Assembly: GCF_964204865.1 (NCBI RefSeq)
Contig: NC_135258.1
Location: 2,843,001-2,907,000 of the forward strand
Length of the DNA stretch: 64,000 nucleotides
Origin: Styela clava
Taxonomy: Eukaryota; Chordata; Ascidiacea; Stolidobranchia; Styelidae
Reading direction: 5' to 3'
Shown: piece by piece, positions 24,340 through 35,626 of the stretch
How the letters are laid out: every line of letters begins with the position of its first letter
How positions within the stretch are numbered: position 1 is the first letter of the stretch
Position numbers and translations under genes: made by a program
Notes under the pieces: model-generated
What the model saw: the letters and a program-made list of their open reading frames with translations, nothing else
What the model was told of the DNA's origin: nothing
The model's database searches: none

Positions 24340-25243
24340 GCTTCGAAGAACAGCAATTAAAAATTTTATGGCAAAAAAATTGTAGTAATTGTCATTTGAA
24401 TGATATATGAGTTTACAATGAGGAAAAAGTCAGGTATATATTTGCATACGGCATATAAAAATAAATCTTGACAATTGATTGCCACTGCAAAGTTGTGACC
24501 TTTCATTAATATATAGAATCAAAGTTATTCTTTCTCAATATTCCCTCAATCTAACTGCTTATAGAACTCATTTTTTTGCCAATTATGCAGTGAATTGTTG
24601 ACTAGTTGATGTTAAATAAGAACTTGTGACCCATCATTTTTATCTAGAATCGAAATTCTCCATCTGACTGCGTATAGAACTCATTTGTTTGCCTATGACA
24701 ATTTTTATACGCGAGTTAGGAGACAAGCCTATAAAAAGGCTCAAACATATGGCTGGGCATTTTCGAATACTTAGGAGATATATAATGTTATGTAACTTTC
24801 TTATAGTATTGATTACTGGAAACGTAAAATACATTACCCAGACAGATTGCTGAGCGTTCACAAACAATGAAAAACGTGTTTTGGGTAATATCTCACTACA
24901 GAAAAAGGTCTTATGTCAGAGTTGCGATGAAAAAATTGAGAAATTTAGGAAAAATAAAACAAGATGGTGACGATTCCAAATTTCACTTTGAACCGATTTG
25001 AATAATTTACTATTCGATTTGAAATGCCCAGCCCTAATGGTCACCTATCTAGGGGCAGTCGGTTGCACAATTACGAATGTGTTATTATTTATGACATATT
25101 TTGAAATTATATACATTGCATTGGTCTTATGTTTGATGCGATCAATTTATTACCAATTTTCATATTTCATATGCACAACATGTGTAGCAGATATATTTGC
25201 TTAACATATTTAAATATTAAAAAATCATTGAAAACAGTTGGAC
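24340..25243. other. Intergenic region between the two finger genes
   Basis: It contains a poly(A) signal candidate (24460-24465) for the upstream gene and an old tandem duplication of about 85 bp (24495-24590 against 24630-24700, ending TATAGAACTCATTT). A hAT-like end (GGGCTGGGCATTTTCG) lies at about 24750. 25065-25243 is shared with 20800-20967 and probably holds the 5'UTR and promoter of the next gene. Confidence 0.45.
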
Positions 25244-26668
25244 ATGGGCTATAAAAATGGAGCAAAAACAAAAAGGAAATATGTCTGCGAAATATGTGAA
25301 AAACTTTTTTTTCGATCTGATCACTTGAAACAACATATGGTAATTCACACTGGTGAAAAGCCATACTCTTGTGAAACATGTGGAAAATGTTTCAGTCAAA
25401 AAGGTAATATGGATCTACATATAAAGCGATTCCATGTTGGTGAGAAGCCATATGTTTGTGAAACCTGTGGCATGCCCTTTCCAAGATATTATGAAAAGAA
25501 AATGCACATGCTAATACATACTGGGAAAAAACCATATGGTTGCAAAATATGTGGAAAACGTTTTTCTCGATCTGGTAACCTGAATCAACACTTGACAATT
25601 CACACTGGGGAAAAGCCGTATTCTTGTGAGACATGTGGAAAATGCTTCAGTCAAAAAAGTACTGTGAGGTTGCATATAAAAAGATCCCATGTTGGTGAAA
25701 AGCCCTATCTTTGTGGCACTTGTGATAAGTCCTTTGCAACATGTAGAGAGAAGAAAATGCATATGCGAATTCATACTGGAGAAAAACCGTATGCTTGTCA
25801 TTTATGTGAAAAACGTTTTGCTTACTCTGGTAACGCAAAGCAACATTTGCAAATTCATACTGGAGAAAAACCATATTCTTGTGAAACATGTGGAAAATAT
25901 TTCAGAGACAAGAGCACTATGAAACAACATATAAAGCGAGCCCATACTGGGGAAAAGTCACATATTTGCATAACTTGTGGCAAATGCTTTATAACATCAC
26001 ATGAGAAGCAAGTTCATATGCGAATTCATACCGGAGTAAAACCATATGCTTGTGACATATGTGAGCGTTGCTTTGCAAAGTCCAGTAACTTGCGACAACA
26101 TTTGCGAATTCACACCGGGGAAAAGCCCTATTCATGTGAGACATGTGGAAAATGTTTTAATAGAAAAAGTACTGTGAAGATGCACATGAAAAGATCTCAT
26201 ATTGGTGAAAAACCATATTCATGTGGAACTTGTGATATGTGCTTTACAACATTTGTTGAGAGGAAAATGCATATTCAAACTCATACTGGAGAAAAACCAT
26301 ATACTTGCAATATATGTGAAAAACGTTTTTCTCAACCTAGAAACTTGAAACTACATTTGCAAATTCATACCGGAGAAAAACCATATTCTTGTGAAATTTG
26401 TGGGAAAAGGTTTAGTCAGAAATGTAATATGAAAAACCATATCAAGCGATCCCATATTGGTAAAAAGTCATATGTCTGTGGGACCTGTGAAAAGACGTTT
26501 ATAACATCGTATGAGAGGAATTTGCATATGCGAACTCATACTGGAGAGAAGCCATATGCTTGCGAAATATGTGAAAGACGTTTTTCAATACCTGGTAACT
26601 TGAAACAACATTTAAAAATTCATAGTTGGAAAGAATATGACCAAACTCAAATTGGTGAAAATCCATAA
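25244..26668 (+). CDS. C2H2 zinc-finger protein, 16 fingers in a three-finger repeat
   Basis: The frame from ATG 25244 is intact (474 residues). An upstream in-frame TTG is not used as start because the ATG is the first methionine. Sixteen fingers follow a short basic leader. They repeat in threes of 28, 29 and 28 residues. Type A has a normal helix ending NL..H or similar. Type B has H-x4-H spacing with IKRSH-like ends. Type C has Glu-Arg/Lys in place of the helix Leu (EKKMH, ERKMH). Five A-B-C triplets plus one A finger are present; finger 8 ends EKSH. All zinc ligands are there. Probably a nuclear DNA-binding protein, with no effector domain visible. A truncated duplicate of its 5' end lies at 20800-21035. 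Confidence 0.9.
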   Translation: MGYKNGAKTKRKYVCEICEKLFFRSDHLKQHMVIHTGEKPYSCETCGKCFSQKGNMDLHIKRFHVGEKPYVCETCGMPFPRYYEKKMHMLIHTGKKPYGCKICGKRFSRSGNLNQHLTIHTGEKPYSCETCGKCFSQKSTVRLHIKRSHVGEKPYLCGTCDKSFATCREKKMHMRIHTGEKPYACHLCEKRFAYSGNAKQHLQIHTGEKPYSCETCGKYFRDKSTMKQHIKRAHTGEKSHICITCGKCFITSHEKQVHMRIHTGVKPYACDICERCFAKSSNLRQHLRIHTGEKPYSCETCGKCFNRKSTVKMHMKRSHIGEKPYSCGTCDMCFTTFVERKMHIQTHTGEKPYTCNICEKRFSQPRNLKLHLQIHTGEKPYSCEICGKRFSQKCNMKNHIKRSHIGKKSYVCGTCEKTFITSYERNLHMRTHTGEKPYACEICERRFSIPGNLKQHLKIHSWKEYDQTQIGENP

Positions 26669-27124
26669 TTCTTCTGCTATAAATCCTTCGTAGGATTGGG
26701 TACAAAGAAAAGACATATGTAAAATCATATAGCAATTGCATTATTCATCAAATATATCGTGACAATTATATATAACATTTAAATCAATTGTTTGAAATTC
26801 CTGTCAATCTAATTGATGATTTGCACATTGTATCTCTTATGTTCGAATTTTGCATTTAATTATGAAACTATAGTTTTATTGCACACTAACACAATATATT
26901 TCTGTAACGTTTAGACTTCCTCAAACATACATAGTACAACTTTTAACAAGAATAGAAACTGCATGCATATTCATATAATGGTATGGCAACAACAATATGA
27001 GTTTAAAGAGTCCCTAAAATTCGTGATTGTATAAATAATTGACAGCATTAAATTTGAAAATGAAAATTAATTTAAACAATGCATAAAATATTCCAAAATG
27101 CCCTAATTTCCTCAATATTTATTT
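26669..27124. other. 3' flank, no gene
   Basis: AT-rich sequence without a recognised repeat. No clear AATAAA close to the stop was found. Confidence 0.35.
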
Positions 27125-27371
27125 TTAATAGTTCCTTCCTCCCAGGTGAATGAAATACGACTCTTTAGTTTTTCAATTCCAATTACATTTTCAGTGAATG
27201 TCCAGGTTGGTTAAAGTGAGCACCGACGACCCGGTTTCTGTTTTTCGATTTAATACTTTCAATATGTTTCGAGATCCGATATTTCATATGCCTTCCTGTT
27301 TCTCCAATGTACGTGCTGCATGTTACATCTGGAATTGCATTCATTTGATTTTTGTAGTGACGTGAACATTG
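27125..27371 (-). pseudogene. Penelope-like element, GIY-YIG endonuclease remnant
   Basis: On minus, codons from 27371 read CSRHYKNQ, then VTCSTYIGETGRHMKYRI and a GAHFNQPGHS segment. This is the YIGETGR...R...H...HF..GH signature of the GIY-YIG domain found at the C-terminus of Penelope-like retroelements. A frameshift follows near 27186, after which a short IEKLKSRISF segment resembles the usual tail and ends in a stop. No reverse transcriptase is upstream, so this is a 5'-truncated relic. The domain would nick target DNA at integration. Confidence 0.65.
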
Positions 27372-27929
27372 TGGAGTAATTTATTTATTTATTCCCTTGA
27401 TTGACAGTGTGCACACTTTATTACGAAAGTCTTGCCTGACATGTCTTACTTAGTCAGGAATAGTTTGGGAACTTTGCTTTTAAATAGTTCTTATACTTTT
27501 GTATAGAATGAGCGTGTTTCGTTGTAAATAATATGAAATTGGTTTAGCGGTCTTGACTTTCTGCTTTGACATTGGGATGGGTGAGTGCTAGGCACGATCA
27601 AGTAATGTAGATTGTGATTGCTCCACATATGCACAGTTTAAGGATATTTTATGAGCATTAGATTGCCTTATGATTGTTTTTACAGTTATAGTTCATTTAA
27701 TTGATTTGATTTCATTGACGAATGATTTCATGTTCAACTTATGATAGACAAATGTACTGTCTATGACTTGAAGGCTGCAAGTTATTTAAAAGTAATTTGG
27801 TTCGACTTGCTATAATCAACCATGTTTGATAATTGTGTTCATAAATTCGAGTACGCTTCTAATAGACGAATTGATTTGTTATTACTTATTCATACAGGTA
27901 TTTCTATATCGAGTATATCTCAAAATGTA
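27372..27929. other. No recognisable gene
   Basis: AT-rich sequence. No domain or repeat boundary was recognised. Confidence 0.35.
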
Positions 27930-28690
27930 GGCAGCTGCCCATTAAAAGTACTTGAAGCCAACTTCTTGTTGTTTTATGTACAAATGTGGAGTCAATTATT
28001 TGGAGATGTCTTACATTATTATTAAACAATTATTTATTGCCTATAGGTTTTCCGTCAGCCAATTTTGTTCGAAACTTAAAATATTTTTAATCAAATTTAA
28101 TATTCGTGATACAGGTTCGGAGATAGTGGAGTTGCATAAATCTGCAGATAACAAAGCTGTAATCTCGATGCACTACCCTGCTATCGCCAATGTCTTACCC
28201 CTGGTTCAATCCGAGACAAAAACAGTCGTATCGCTTTTTGCTAGCCGTGTCCACGAAGTGGGCTATATAGAATCAAATTTTCCACAAAATGTTCGCGTGA
28301 TAACCTACCTTTAAGCAACGTTTAGAAAAATTGTAAGTTCAGTATAATATTCTAAAAATTGTTGTACCTAGACTAGATATTTCCTATTGTGATTGTCGGT
28401 ACCTGGCGCTACGGACACTTACGGTAATTACGGTAATTCAAATTTCGCCAAATACAAAAAAAAATGTGCGGCTCCGCCTATCAACGACGTTGGGCGTTGC
28501 CTATGTAGGCTTCCTTCACGGTAGACCTGAACCTAAAAAGGTGTTCATTTGTATCGCTGCTTGTGTGTTTTGTTTTGAAGCTGTTTTGTCAGTTCAAGCA
28601 GAATTCTGAAGCTCAGCTGGACTCATTAAAGTATTTTGTATTGCGAGCATTAATTAATATCTTAGCGTGATGATTATATTTATCTTTAAT
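27930..28690 (+). repeat. Duplicated segment D, copy 1
   Basis: 27930-28260 resembles 34930-35200 and 63570-63780 (shared AAATCTGCAGATAACA and CGCTATC blocks). 28545-28685 resembles 36235-36375 (shared GCAGAATTCTGAA). The two blocks keep their order in both places. In the second place a SINE sits between them and the inner part has diverged. Confidence 0.6.
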
Positions 28691-28867
28691 GTCGTACATA
28701 ACATTTATACACCAGATATATTTTATTCTGATGTTTTTTTCATGACTGCTGAAATTTATTTCAAGAGATCTGGTTACATTCACAGATTTACAATAGTTGG
28801 CTCAATAATGATATCGTTCTGATTTAACGGAACAGATCATCAAAGTCTGATATGTCAAATTTAAATA

Positions 28868-29360
28868 CCGTAAATGCTCGTTTTACCGCCCGATCTTAAT
28901 TAAGGGCCCGTTTCAATAGCCGCCCGTGTAAACAGGACATAAAAATAAATAAGGGCCTGCTTGAATACCCGTTCGATGTAAAAGCTGATTTTTCATTGGT
29001 AGGGAACAATAGGAAATAAGAAGCGCTGTTGAATTTTAAGCGCTGGTAGATAACACACACGCCATAGGCGTCCAATCAAATAACAGGTAGCATTGATTAC
29101 GTTACACCGTGGTTCTCAAACTGGGCGTCGCGCGACGCCCAAGTGCGTCGTTTCAATATTGATAGGGCGTCGCAAAACTTTTCTTCTTTTGCGGATTTGT
29201 ACCTGCGGTGCGTAGAAAAAGTCAAAATTTTCGTTCTGGAAATAACAATATATATATAATATATTAATTAATTATTGTAACGATTGAAAATAATAAGGGC
29301 CCAGTTAGTGAGTTGATTGAAAAAAAATATGGGCCTGGGCTATAAAACGAGCAAATACGG
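28868..29360. mobile_element. MITE with TA target duplication
   Basis: The left end CCGTAAATGCTCGTTTTA pairs with the right end TAAAACGAGCAAATACGG (one mismatch). TA flanks both ends (28866-28867, 29361-29362), as in Tc1/mariner-type MITEs. A hAT-like end (GTGGTTCTCAAACTGGGCG, about 29110) lies inside. It has no coding capacity. Confidence 0.7.
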
Positions 29361-29362
29361 TA

Positions 29363-29904
29363 CGCAAATTCACATAAACGAAGAGTCTAGACTCTAGTGC
29401 AGTGTTTCCCAACCCGAGTCCGCGGTCTCAAATGAGTCCGCGGAGTGTTTGAATGAGTCCGCAACAAGTCAGAAATTCACTGCGGGCCGCAAACGTTTTT
29501 GCGAAACTTTACCATCAGCCAAGTTACGATTTACGTTAGAATTTACATAAAACATAAAAAGCAAGTTTATTCACATAACATTAATCGATTCAATGATTAC
29601 TGGACACCGAGTAGGGCTGGGCATATTCAACTATTAGAATAGCAATTTACTATTCGAAAATTTGATAACAGGTGACGCGACAGGTCACTCTCGCGTCGCT
29701 TAATCAAACGATTGAATTTCACAACTCACTTGCGGATTTCCGACGAAAACACGAGTCGGCACACGCTTGGATAGATACCTAAATGGTGTTTCTCGCGCGC
29801 TCGAACAACTAGGAATAATGTTTTTTCTGGTAGGTATCATAAAAATAAAATGGAGAACACCATAAGTTTTGTTTTATGATGGTCCACGACAGATTAAAAA
29901 CATT
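29363..29904. other. hAT debris, no gene
   Basis: A hAT end is at about 29400 (CAGTGTTTCCCAACCCGAGT). At about 29612 lies TAGGGCTGGGCATATTC, an end type seen repeatedly in this window (also near 24750 and 25030). Confidence 0.45.
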
Positions 29905-30335
29905 TTTTTATAATTTCAAATCGCAAAATTTCGGGGGTTACTGTAGTGGGGGCTTTTTCCTTTAAGATTATTTGCTTTACTGTCTCCACACTGGTACTTA
30001 CAGTACTGGGGCGCCGTAAGTGTTGTACAAACAGCTCAGATTCGTCGAATTTAAACGCTTTTTTATATATTGCAAATCGCAAAATTTTGGGTGCTACTGT
30101 AGTAAGGGCTTTTACAGTACTGGGGCGCCGTAGGTGTTGTACAAACAGCTCAGATTCGTCGAATTTAGGCGCTTTTTTATATATTGCGAATCGCAAAATT
30201 TCGGGTGCTACTGTAGTAGACTGTAGTAAGCGCTTTTCCCCTTCGGATTATTTTCTTTACTGTCTCGACACAGGTACGTACAGTACTGGAGCGCCGTAAG
30301 TCTTGTACGAACAGCTCAGATTTGTTGAATTTACA
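29905..30335. repeat. Minisatellite with 114/166-bp units
   Basis: A unit beginning CAGTACTGGGGCGCCGTA recurs at 30001, 30115 and 30281. The spacing is 114 bp in one case and 166 bp in the other, the longer carrying an extra TTACTGTCTCGACAC block. ORFs on both strands run through it (29946-30299 plus, 29894-30196 minus). They reflect the lack of stops in the unit rather than a known protein. Confidence 0.75.
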
Positions 30336-30416
30336 AAAATACGAATCAAAGCAAAATATAATCGGGCACTTCACCACGCATTTTTGTGTCCACGGATTGT
30401 CATATTTCCTGAGTAG

Positions 30417-32986
30417 CAGTGGCGGCGCGTCAATAGGGCCAACCGGGGCAATGCCCCGGTTGTTTTTTCGGTATAAAAAATATTCGAAAAATACCTCAAT
30501 ATCGGTTGCACAGACTGTCTACATTAGCCATATTCTCCCGACATGGTTCATTTTTCGCTCGCAAAGCCTTCGCCGAACGTCGACGGGGCGACGCCGATTT
30601 TGCCCCGGTTGCTCATTGTATATCGTATTCTCTCTTTTATCTTCCACTCGCCGCGTTTGTCTCGTTTGTTTTCTGTTTCTTTTACTAAATCATCGGGGCT
30701 AGGCCCAAAATTATGACGACACAATGCCGACGTTTCTTACAACAACGTGTTGACATATTCACGCATTCCTTCTCGTTCGTTGGTTGCTTGAAGAGTTGAT
30801 AGTTTCCTCGCCTTCGTTTTTGTCGCTTGTTTCTCTATTTGAATCAGTTAGAGACCTTTAGTCCATTTGCTTTAGATTTTCCACATTCCTTTTGAGCTCC
30901 TCACTTCTTTCCGGCTTCGCATTTCTTAGCCTTAGACCTCATAATGAATAAGGTTGATGCACTACTTCGCACTCCGTTTTCGCAGCTGCCGCTGGAACAA
31001 AAATTAGAGGTACAACGTCTTGGGCCTTATCAACCAAAAAATTGTTCACTGGAACAATCCCATGACGGAGGAAAGCGTCGGCGCAGAAACTTGATATAAA
31101 AAACACGAATGGTTGTATTACAGCGAGGACAAAAATGCACTTTTTTGTTTTTATTGCCTACTTTTTGCTACCGCCCGTGACTCACGTTGGTGTAAATTTG
31201 GTTTTAGAGATCTTAAACATCTTTCCGAGCGTGCCAGGGATCATTAATCTTCTATGGAGCATCTGGACAATGCAGTAAAATACCGAACATTCGGAAATGT
31301 TAATATTGCAGCACAGTTGGATGAAGGACGCGCGGATTCTATTTGTCGGCACAACCAAAACGTCGAGAAAAACCGCCATGTTCTCGGTCGATTCATAGAC
31401 GTTTTGAAGTTCATTGGTTGTCACGAGCTGTCCCTCGTGGGCACGATGAACGGGCTGGCTCTTCTAATAGAGGGGTATTTTTGGATATGGTGGAATACAC
31501 CGCATCCCTAGATACAGTATTGAGAGATCATCTTGATGCCGCAACTGTTTCGAAAGGGACATCTAAGGATATCCAAAATGATTTGCTCGACTCAAAGTAT
31601 AAAATTTATTTACAACATTCGGCTCTGGAAATTGAGAATTGCCAGTTCCTTTCGATTCAGTCTGACGAGACAACTGACATCACGTGCGTTTCCCAACTGG
31701 CTGTGATTTTTCGGTTTGTGAAAGATGGTAAACCTACCGAGAGATTTCACAGCTTTGTACCAATCGTTGATCGCACGGCTTGCGGGATATCGGCTGTACT
31801 TAATGAAGTGTTACAGCCTTACAACGCGAAGTCAAAATTGATAGCTCAAACTTATGACGGCGCGGCAGTCATGAGTGGGTCGAAACATGGTGTTCAAGTC
31901 TATATAAAAGAAGATTTTCCTCATGCGCATTTTTTACATTGTTATGCACACCAATTTAACCTCGTTATTAAAAATATGTGTCTTGATACCCTCTCGTCCG
32001 TATATTTTTTGAAAATGTTTCGGGGTTTTCTTCATTTTTTTCCGTTTCGCCGAAGCGCTCTGACCTCCTTCGCCAGATATGTAGCCGCCGTCTCCCAGCT
32101 TGAGCACCAACACGTTGGAACTTCCAATCACGCGTGGTGCAGGGCGTGTCCGAAATTAGGTCTGAGCTCATTGAGTGTTTCAATGGCATTCAGAGCTCTC
32201 CGGTTTGGGACGAACGCTCTGTGAGGGAGGCGGCAAGTCTAAAGCGTCTGCTAGAAGATGGTGAGTTTTCATTTTTTCTCGCTTTTTTCTCCACAATATT
32301 CTATCACGTGGATGTATTATAGGGCGCATTGCAGTCAATGCTAATGGATGGAGCGTCTGTGCAGTCGTGTATTTCAGACTTCTGCGATGGTGTATCTCGT
32401 ATCCGGGAAACAATAAAATACGACGACACATGGAGTGCTTCTTTACGCCGCGGGCAAACAACGCAGCGTTTGATTTTGTCTGCAAAGGAATGCTGTGACA
32501 TTCTGGTGAATCAAATAGGCGATCGTCTGCGCACTGAACACCTTGCCGCGTTCTCTTTGATGAACCCCAAAAATTTTTCAAAATTTGCACGTCAATTTCC
32601 CATCCATTTGTTGGCTACTGTCTCCAAATTTTACCCCATGATAAACGTGGGTAAATTGGAAAATGAATTGCGATGTATATACACCAATCAAACTTTTTTG
32701 AACATCCCATCAACTTGCGCGCTCTATGGGTTCCTCATAGATAACACTCTAGTAACTACCTTTGCGGCGTCTGCAAAATTTCTGGACATCATTTTTGACG
32801 ACGCCTATTTCTTCCGCCGACGCAGAGCGAACATTCAGCACGCTGAAGCGTATTAAAACGTATCTCAGAAACACAATGACTGCAAAATACAATAATGCAA
32901 CTTGTGAACCAGTTACCTCATATGATAGAGCTAATCTTGCTGTTGTTGCGCCGGAACACATAACAAATGCGAGTCAATCAGAATGA
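30417..32986 (+). pseudogene. hAT transposon with degenerate ZMYM1/TTF-like transposase
   Basis: A hAT terminus CAGTGGCGGCGCGTC starts at 30417. Coding begins at ATG 30944 (MNKVDALLRTPFSQ). From 31095 comes a TTF-type zinc finger (HEWLYYSEDKNALFCFYC), then a DUF4371-type hAT core with RGHDE, SSNRG, SDETTDIT and YDGAAVMSG motifs. It ends in the dimerisation segment TTPISSADAERTFSTLKR. Lesions: a frame change near 31093, a TAA at 31244, frameshifts near 31435, 32060 and 32780, and a divergent C-terminus after about 32880. The family cuts and pastes DNA in the nucleus; this copy cannot. The right terminus was not found. Confidence 0.8.
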
Positions 32987-33336
32987 AAAATGTTTAATCA
33001 CGATATAGAAAAGAAAAAGCGTTACAGTAATTTCGGATTCAGTAATTACAAAACATACTCTACTAATACGGTCAGATACATAAAGACACAATTGCCAAAA
33101 TTTAATATCTTCTGAAAAGAAAAAAAGTAATTGAAAAACATCATTATTCAGACACATATTTCAACTTGCATCATGCAAAGAGGAGCCTGGTTCTCTTCAA
33201 ACGTGAATCTTGCATGTGGTTGTTACATATTTTTTCATCTCACCCACCACTGCATATCACTCATCAGAAGTTCTACGAATTTTTTTGCCACTGTTTATAT
33301 CGTATATGGATTTTTATGGAACACTCTCCACTTGTT
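32987..33336. other. No recognisable gene
   Basis: AT-rich spacer between the hAT relic and the 3' end of the minus-strand finger gene. Confidence 0.4.
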
Positions 33337-33405
33337 TCACAGCAGAGTAGGATGTGTTTTAGTGTGAATTTTCCTATGTTTATTCATGTTCCAAGAAGAT
33401 ACAAA

Positions 33406-33945
33406 TCATTTGCCACATATCTCACAAGAGTATGGCTTATCATCTGAATGAGTTTTCATATGTGTGTTCAAATGACTAGATTGCGAAAAACATTTGCCAC
33501 AAGTTTCACAAGAATATGGCTTCTCTCCTGTATGAATTCTCCTATGTCTATTCAGATTACTGGAACTTGTGAAGCATCTAGCACATATTTCACAGGAATA
33601 TGTTTTTTCTTCGGTATGAATTTGTATATGACGTTTCAAATCATTAGATTGCGAAAAAGATTTTTCACATATTTTACAGGGATATGGTTTTTTCCCTGTA
33701 TGAATTTGTATATGACGTTTTAAATTACCGGCTTGTGAAAAACCTTTTCCACATATCTCACAGGTGTATGTATCTCCTGTGTGAATTCGCTCATGAACAG
33801 TTAGGTTGCTTGATTGCGCAAAGCATTTTCCACATATCCTACAACAGTGAGGTTTTTCTTCAGTATGAATTCTCATCTTCAAATTACTTGCTGTTTTAAA
33901 GTTTTTTCCACATATTTCACAAAATAATTGCTTTTCTTTTGACAT
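33406..33945 (-). CDS. C2H2 zinc-finger protein, six fingers, truncated by a stop
   Basis: The 179-residue frame encodes about six C2H2 fingers. Finger 1 lacks two residues including the first His (SNLKMRIH). Fingers 2-6 have all ligands, though the linker after finger 2 is shortened (TGDTY). The frame stops inside finger 7 at CGK-TGA. Immediately beyond, the same frame continues with the rest of a finger (FVSSWNMNKHRKIH) to a second stop at 33337, so the TGA most likely replaced the usual Cys codon. Either a recent truncation of a seven-finger protein or a dying gene. Helix residues are mostly Q/S/N types. No other domain is present. Confidence 0.7.
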   Translation of the reverse strand: MSKEKQLFCEICGKNFKTASNLKMRIHTEEKPHCCRICGKCFAQSSNLTVHERIHTGDTYTCEICGKGFSQAGNLKRHIQIHTGKKPYPCKICEKSFSQSNDLKRHIQIHTEEKTYSCEICARCFTSSSNLNRHRRIHTGEKPYSCETCGKCFSQSSHLNTHMKTHSDDKPYSCEICGK

Positions 33946-34380
33946 ACCGGACTGTCAATCGGTTCGTCAACTATCGCAATCTAATAACGTAGTAGGATAT
34001 TTTGAACTAAATTTGAATATGCAAAATGGAAGATCAAGATAAAATCTAGTCCTAAAATAATATTTATTTACGTCAATAATGTCAGAACATCTACGCCAGT
34101 AGTTTCCAAACTGGGGTCGGGCGGACCTTTTGGGGTCCGTGAAGCATTTTCAGAGGGTCCTCAAAACAAATCTGCAATATGGCTAATAGCTTGATAATAC
34201 AAAAATTAAGTGCATAAATTTCAAAATACACATTTGTCGACTTTTGCCAACACAAGTTTACCAACTGCAGCTCTGTCCTTGTGCACGTTTACCAAATATC
34301 GAAACAGACTGGATGTTACACATAATGCATGATTGCCACCAGGTAAACTCATGTTTATAATAAATGAAGCACAACCGGTT
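33946..34380. other. hAT debris, no gene
   Basis: At about 34099 there is a hAT-like end (GTAGTTTCCAAACTGGGGTC) followed by its typical GGGTCC-rich body. The remainder is not recognised. Confidence 0.4.
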
Positions 34381-34450
34381 TTAGCAAAACGATGTAATTT
34401 GCTGACGTTTCGAATTTCTATACAGAAAAACTTCATCAGGGCATGATATG
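34381..34450 (-). other. Penelope-like 5'/3' repeat remnant with hammerhead-like core
   Basis: On minus, 34440-34401 contains CTGATGA, about 21 bases that can form a short UUUC/GAAA hairpin, then GAAACGTC. This spacing is that of hammerhead ribozyme motifs in Penelope-like elements, but the first base pairs of stem II are poor. It lies 7 kb from the GIY-YIG relic and need not be the same element. Confidence 0.4.
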
Positions 34451-34500
34451 GAAAGGACACGAGTGGATATATATATAGAACAAGAAAAAATAAAATAAAG

Positions 34501-34740
34501 TTATCATGGCGTAAACTCTAATCTAAAAGAATGGTGATAAGATAATATATGTAAACAAATTAGCGCAAGTTCAAACAAAAAGGGGACTATTTAAATTATG
34601 ATTTCTACACAGTGTGACCTACCGGGAACAGTGTGTTTTCTTTGTCATTCATCGAATATTTCTCTTTATTTATGTGATAGGAATTCGAGGAACCTTTTTG
34701 TAATCATCAATCTTTTAGATTAGAGTTTACGCCATGATAA
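34501..34740. mobile_element. 240-bp MITE with perfect 30-bp TIRs
   Basis: The first 30 bases (starting TTATCATGGCGTAAACTCTA) and the last 30 (ending CGCCATGATAA) are exact inverse complements. If TA at 34502-34503 and 34738-34739 are target bases, it is mariner-like. It has no coding capacity. Confidence 0.8.
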
Positions 34741-34744
34741 GTGA

Positions 34745-35200
34745 TACGCGTAAGTCACGCATGAGGTGGCGCTAAAGGTTTGATCGTGGCGTAACATAAA
34801 TGAAATAATAAATCTAGTAATATTTTGTTCGGTCAAAATTTGAGAGTATTCGGGACATTTGGCGCCGATAAGTTCAATCAGTTGCCGATCAAAACTACTT
34901 AGAGCCATTTTTCTAAAGCAAATCTGGTTCTGTTTGATTTACAATATTCGGAGATGTCTTACATTTTCAAACAATTGTTTAATGGATGGATTTCCGTCAG
35001 GCTTTTTTGTTCGTAGAGTTCGATGACTTAATTGAAAGCTTCTTAATAATATTTATTATCCGTGGTACAAGTTCGGAGGTAGTGGGGTTATAAATCTGCA
35101 GATAACAGAGGTGTAATCTCTGAGCACATCCCCGCTATCACCAATTTCTTACCTCCGTTATCTGCGTATGTACTGATATTATCCGCCACTCCGAGCCGAA
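34745..35200 (+). repeat. Duplicated segment D, copy 2
   Basis: Matches 63425-63790 over most of its length (GTAACATAAATG..., then GCCGATCAAAA..., then ATCTGCAGATAACAGA) and 27930-28260 over its second half. It is moderately diverged. Confidence 0.6.
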
Positions 35201-35610
35201 AACAGTCGAAGGAAACTTATAAATGTGTTTTTACCGTGGAACTTGAAGCAAAACCATTATGTTTTTAGGAGTTTTCATTTTTTTCCAATATTTAAAGCAA
35301 ACATCGCAGGAACTTCGATACATTCATGATAGACGGGCCGGAATTTTTCGGGTTGTGCATTGACTACCAAAATTACTACACACCGTGCCAAGTGGCTTCT
35401 ATCCATCGTTTCTTAAGATTTTTTGGTATTATTGATTATTCTATATTCTTCGTTTTATAATACACAGTATTTTTTCCAGGGCCGATGTATTTCGCTAAAA
35501 TAGTTAACGCGTGTTTCTTGCGCATTTTCGCCATTGAGCCTTTTTTGTTCAGTTATTGTCAGCTCCAACCTTTGTTTGTGACGCTCTTGGTTTATATAGA
35601 TAATAAGATA
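35201..35610. other. No recognisable gene
   Basis: Unassigned sequence between segment D and the SINE. Confidence 0.35.
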
Positions 35611-35626
35611 AGCGGCGCGGCGGCTC

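Noticed and set aside
25238-25243. TTG as start of the 16-finger protein
   Set aside because: An ATG follows two codons later and is also the start preserved in the duplicate at 20968.
30001-30335. Minisatellite as a coding tandem-repeat protein
   Set aside because: Unit spacing is irregular (114 and 166 bp) and open frames occur on both strands, which points to low stop density.
34221-34460. 79-codon minus ORF
   Set aside because: It lies over the Penelope-like repeat motif and the MITE flank and has no known domain.
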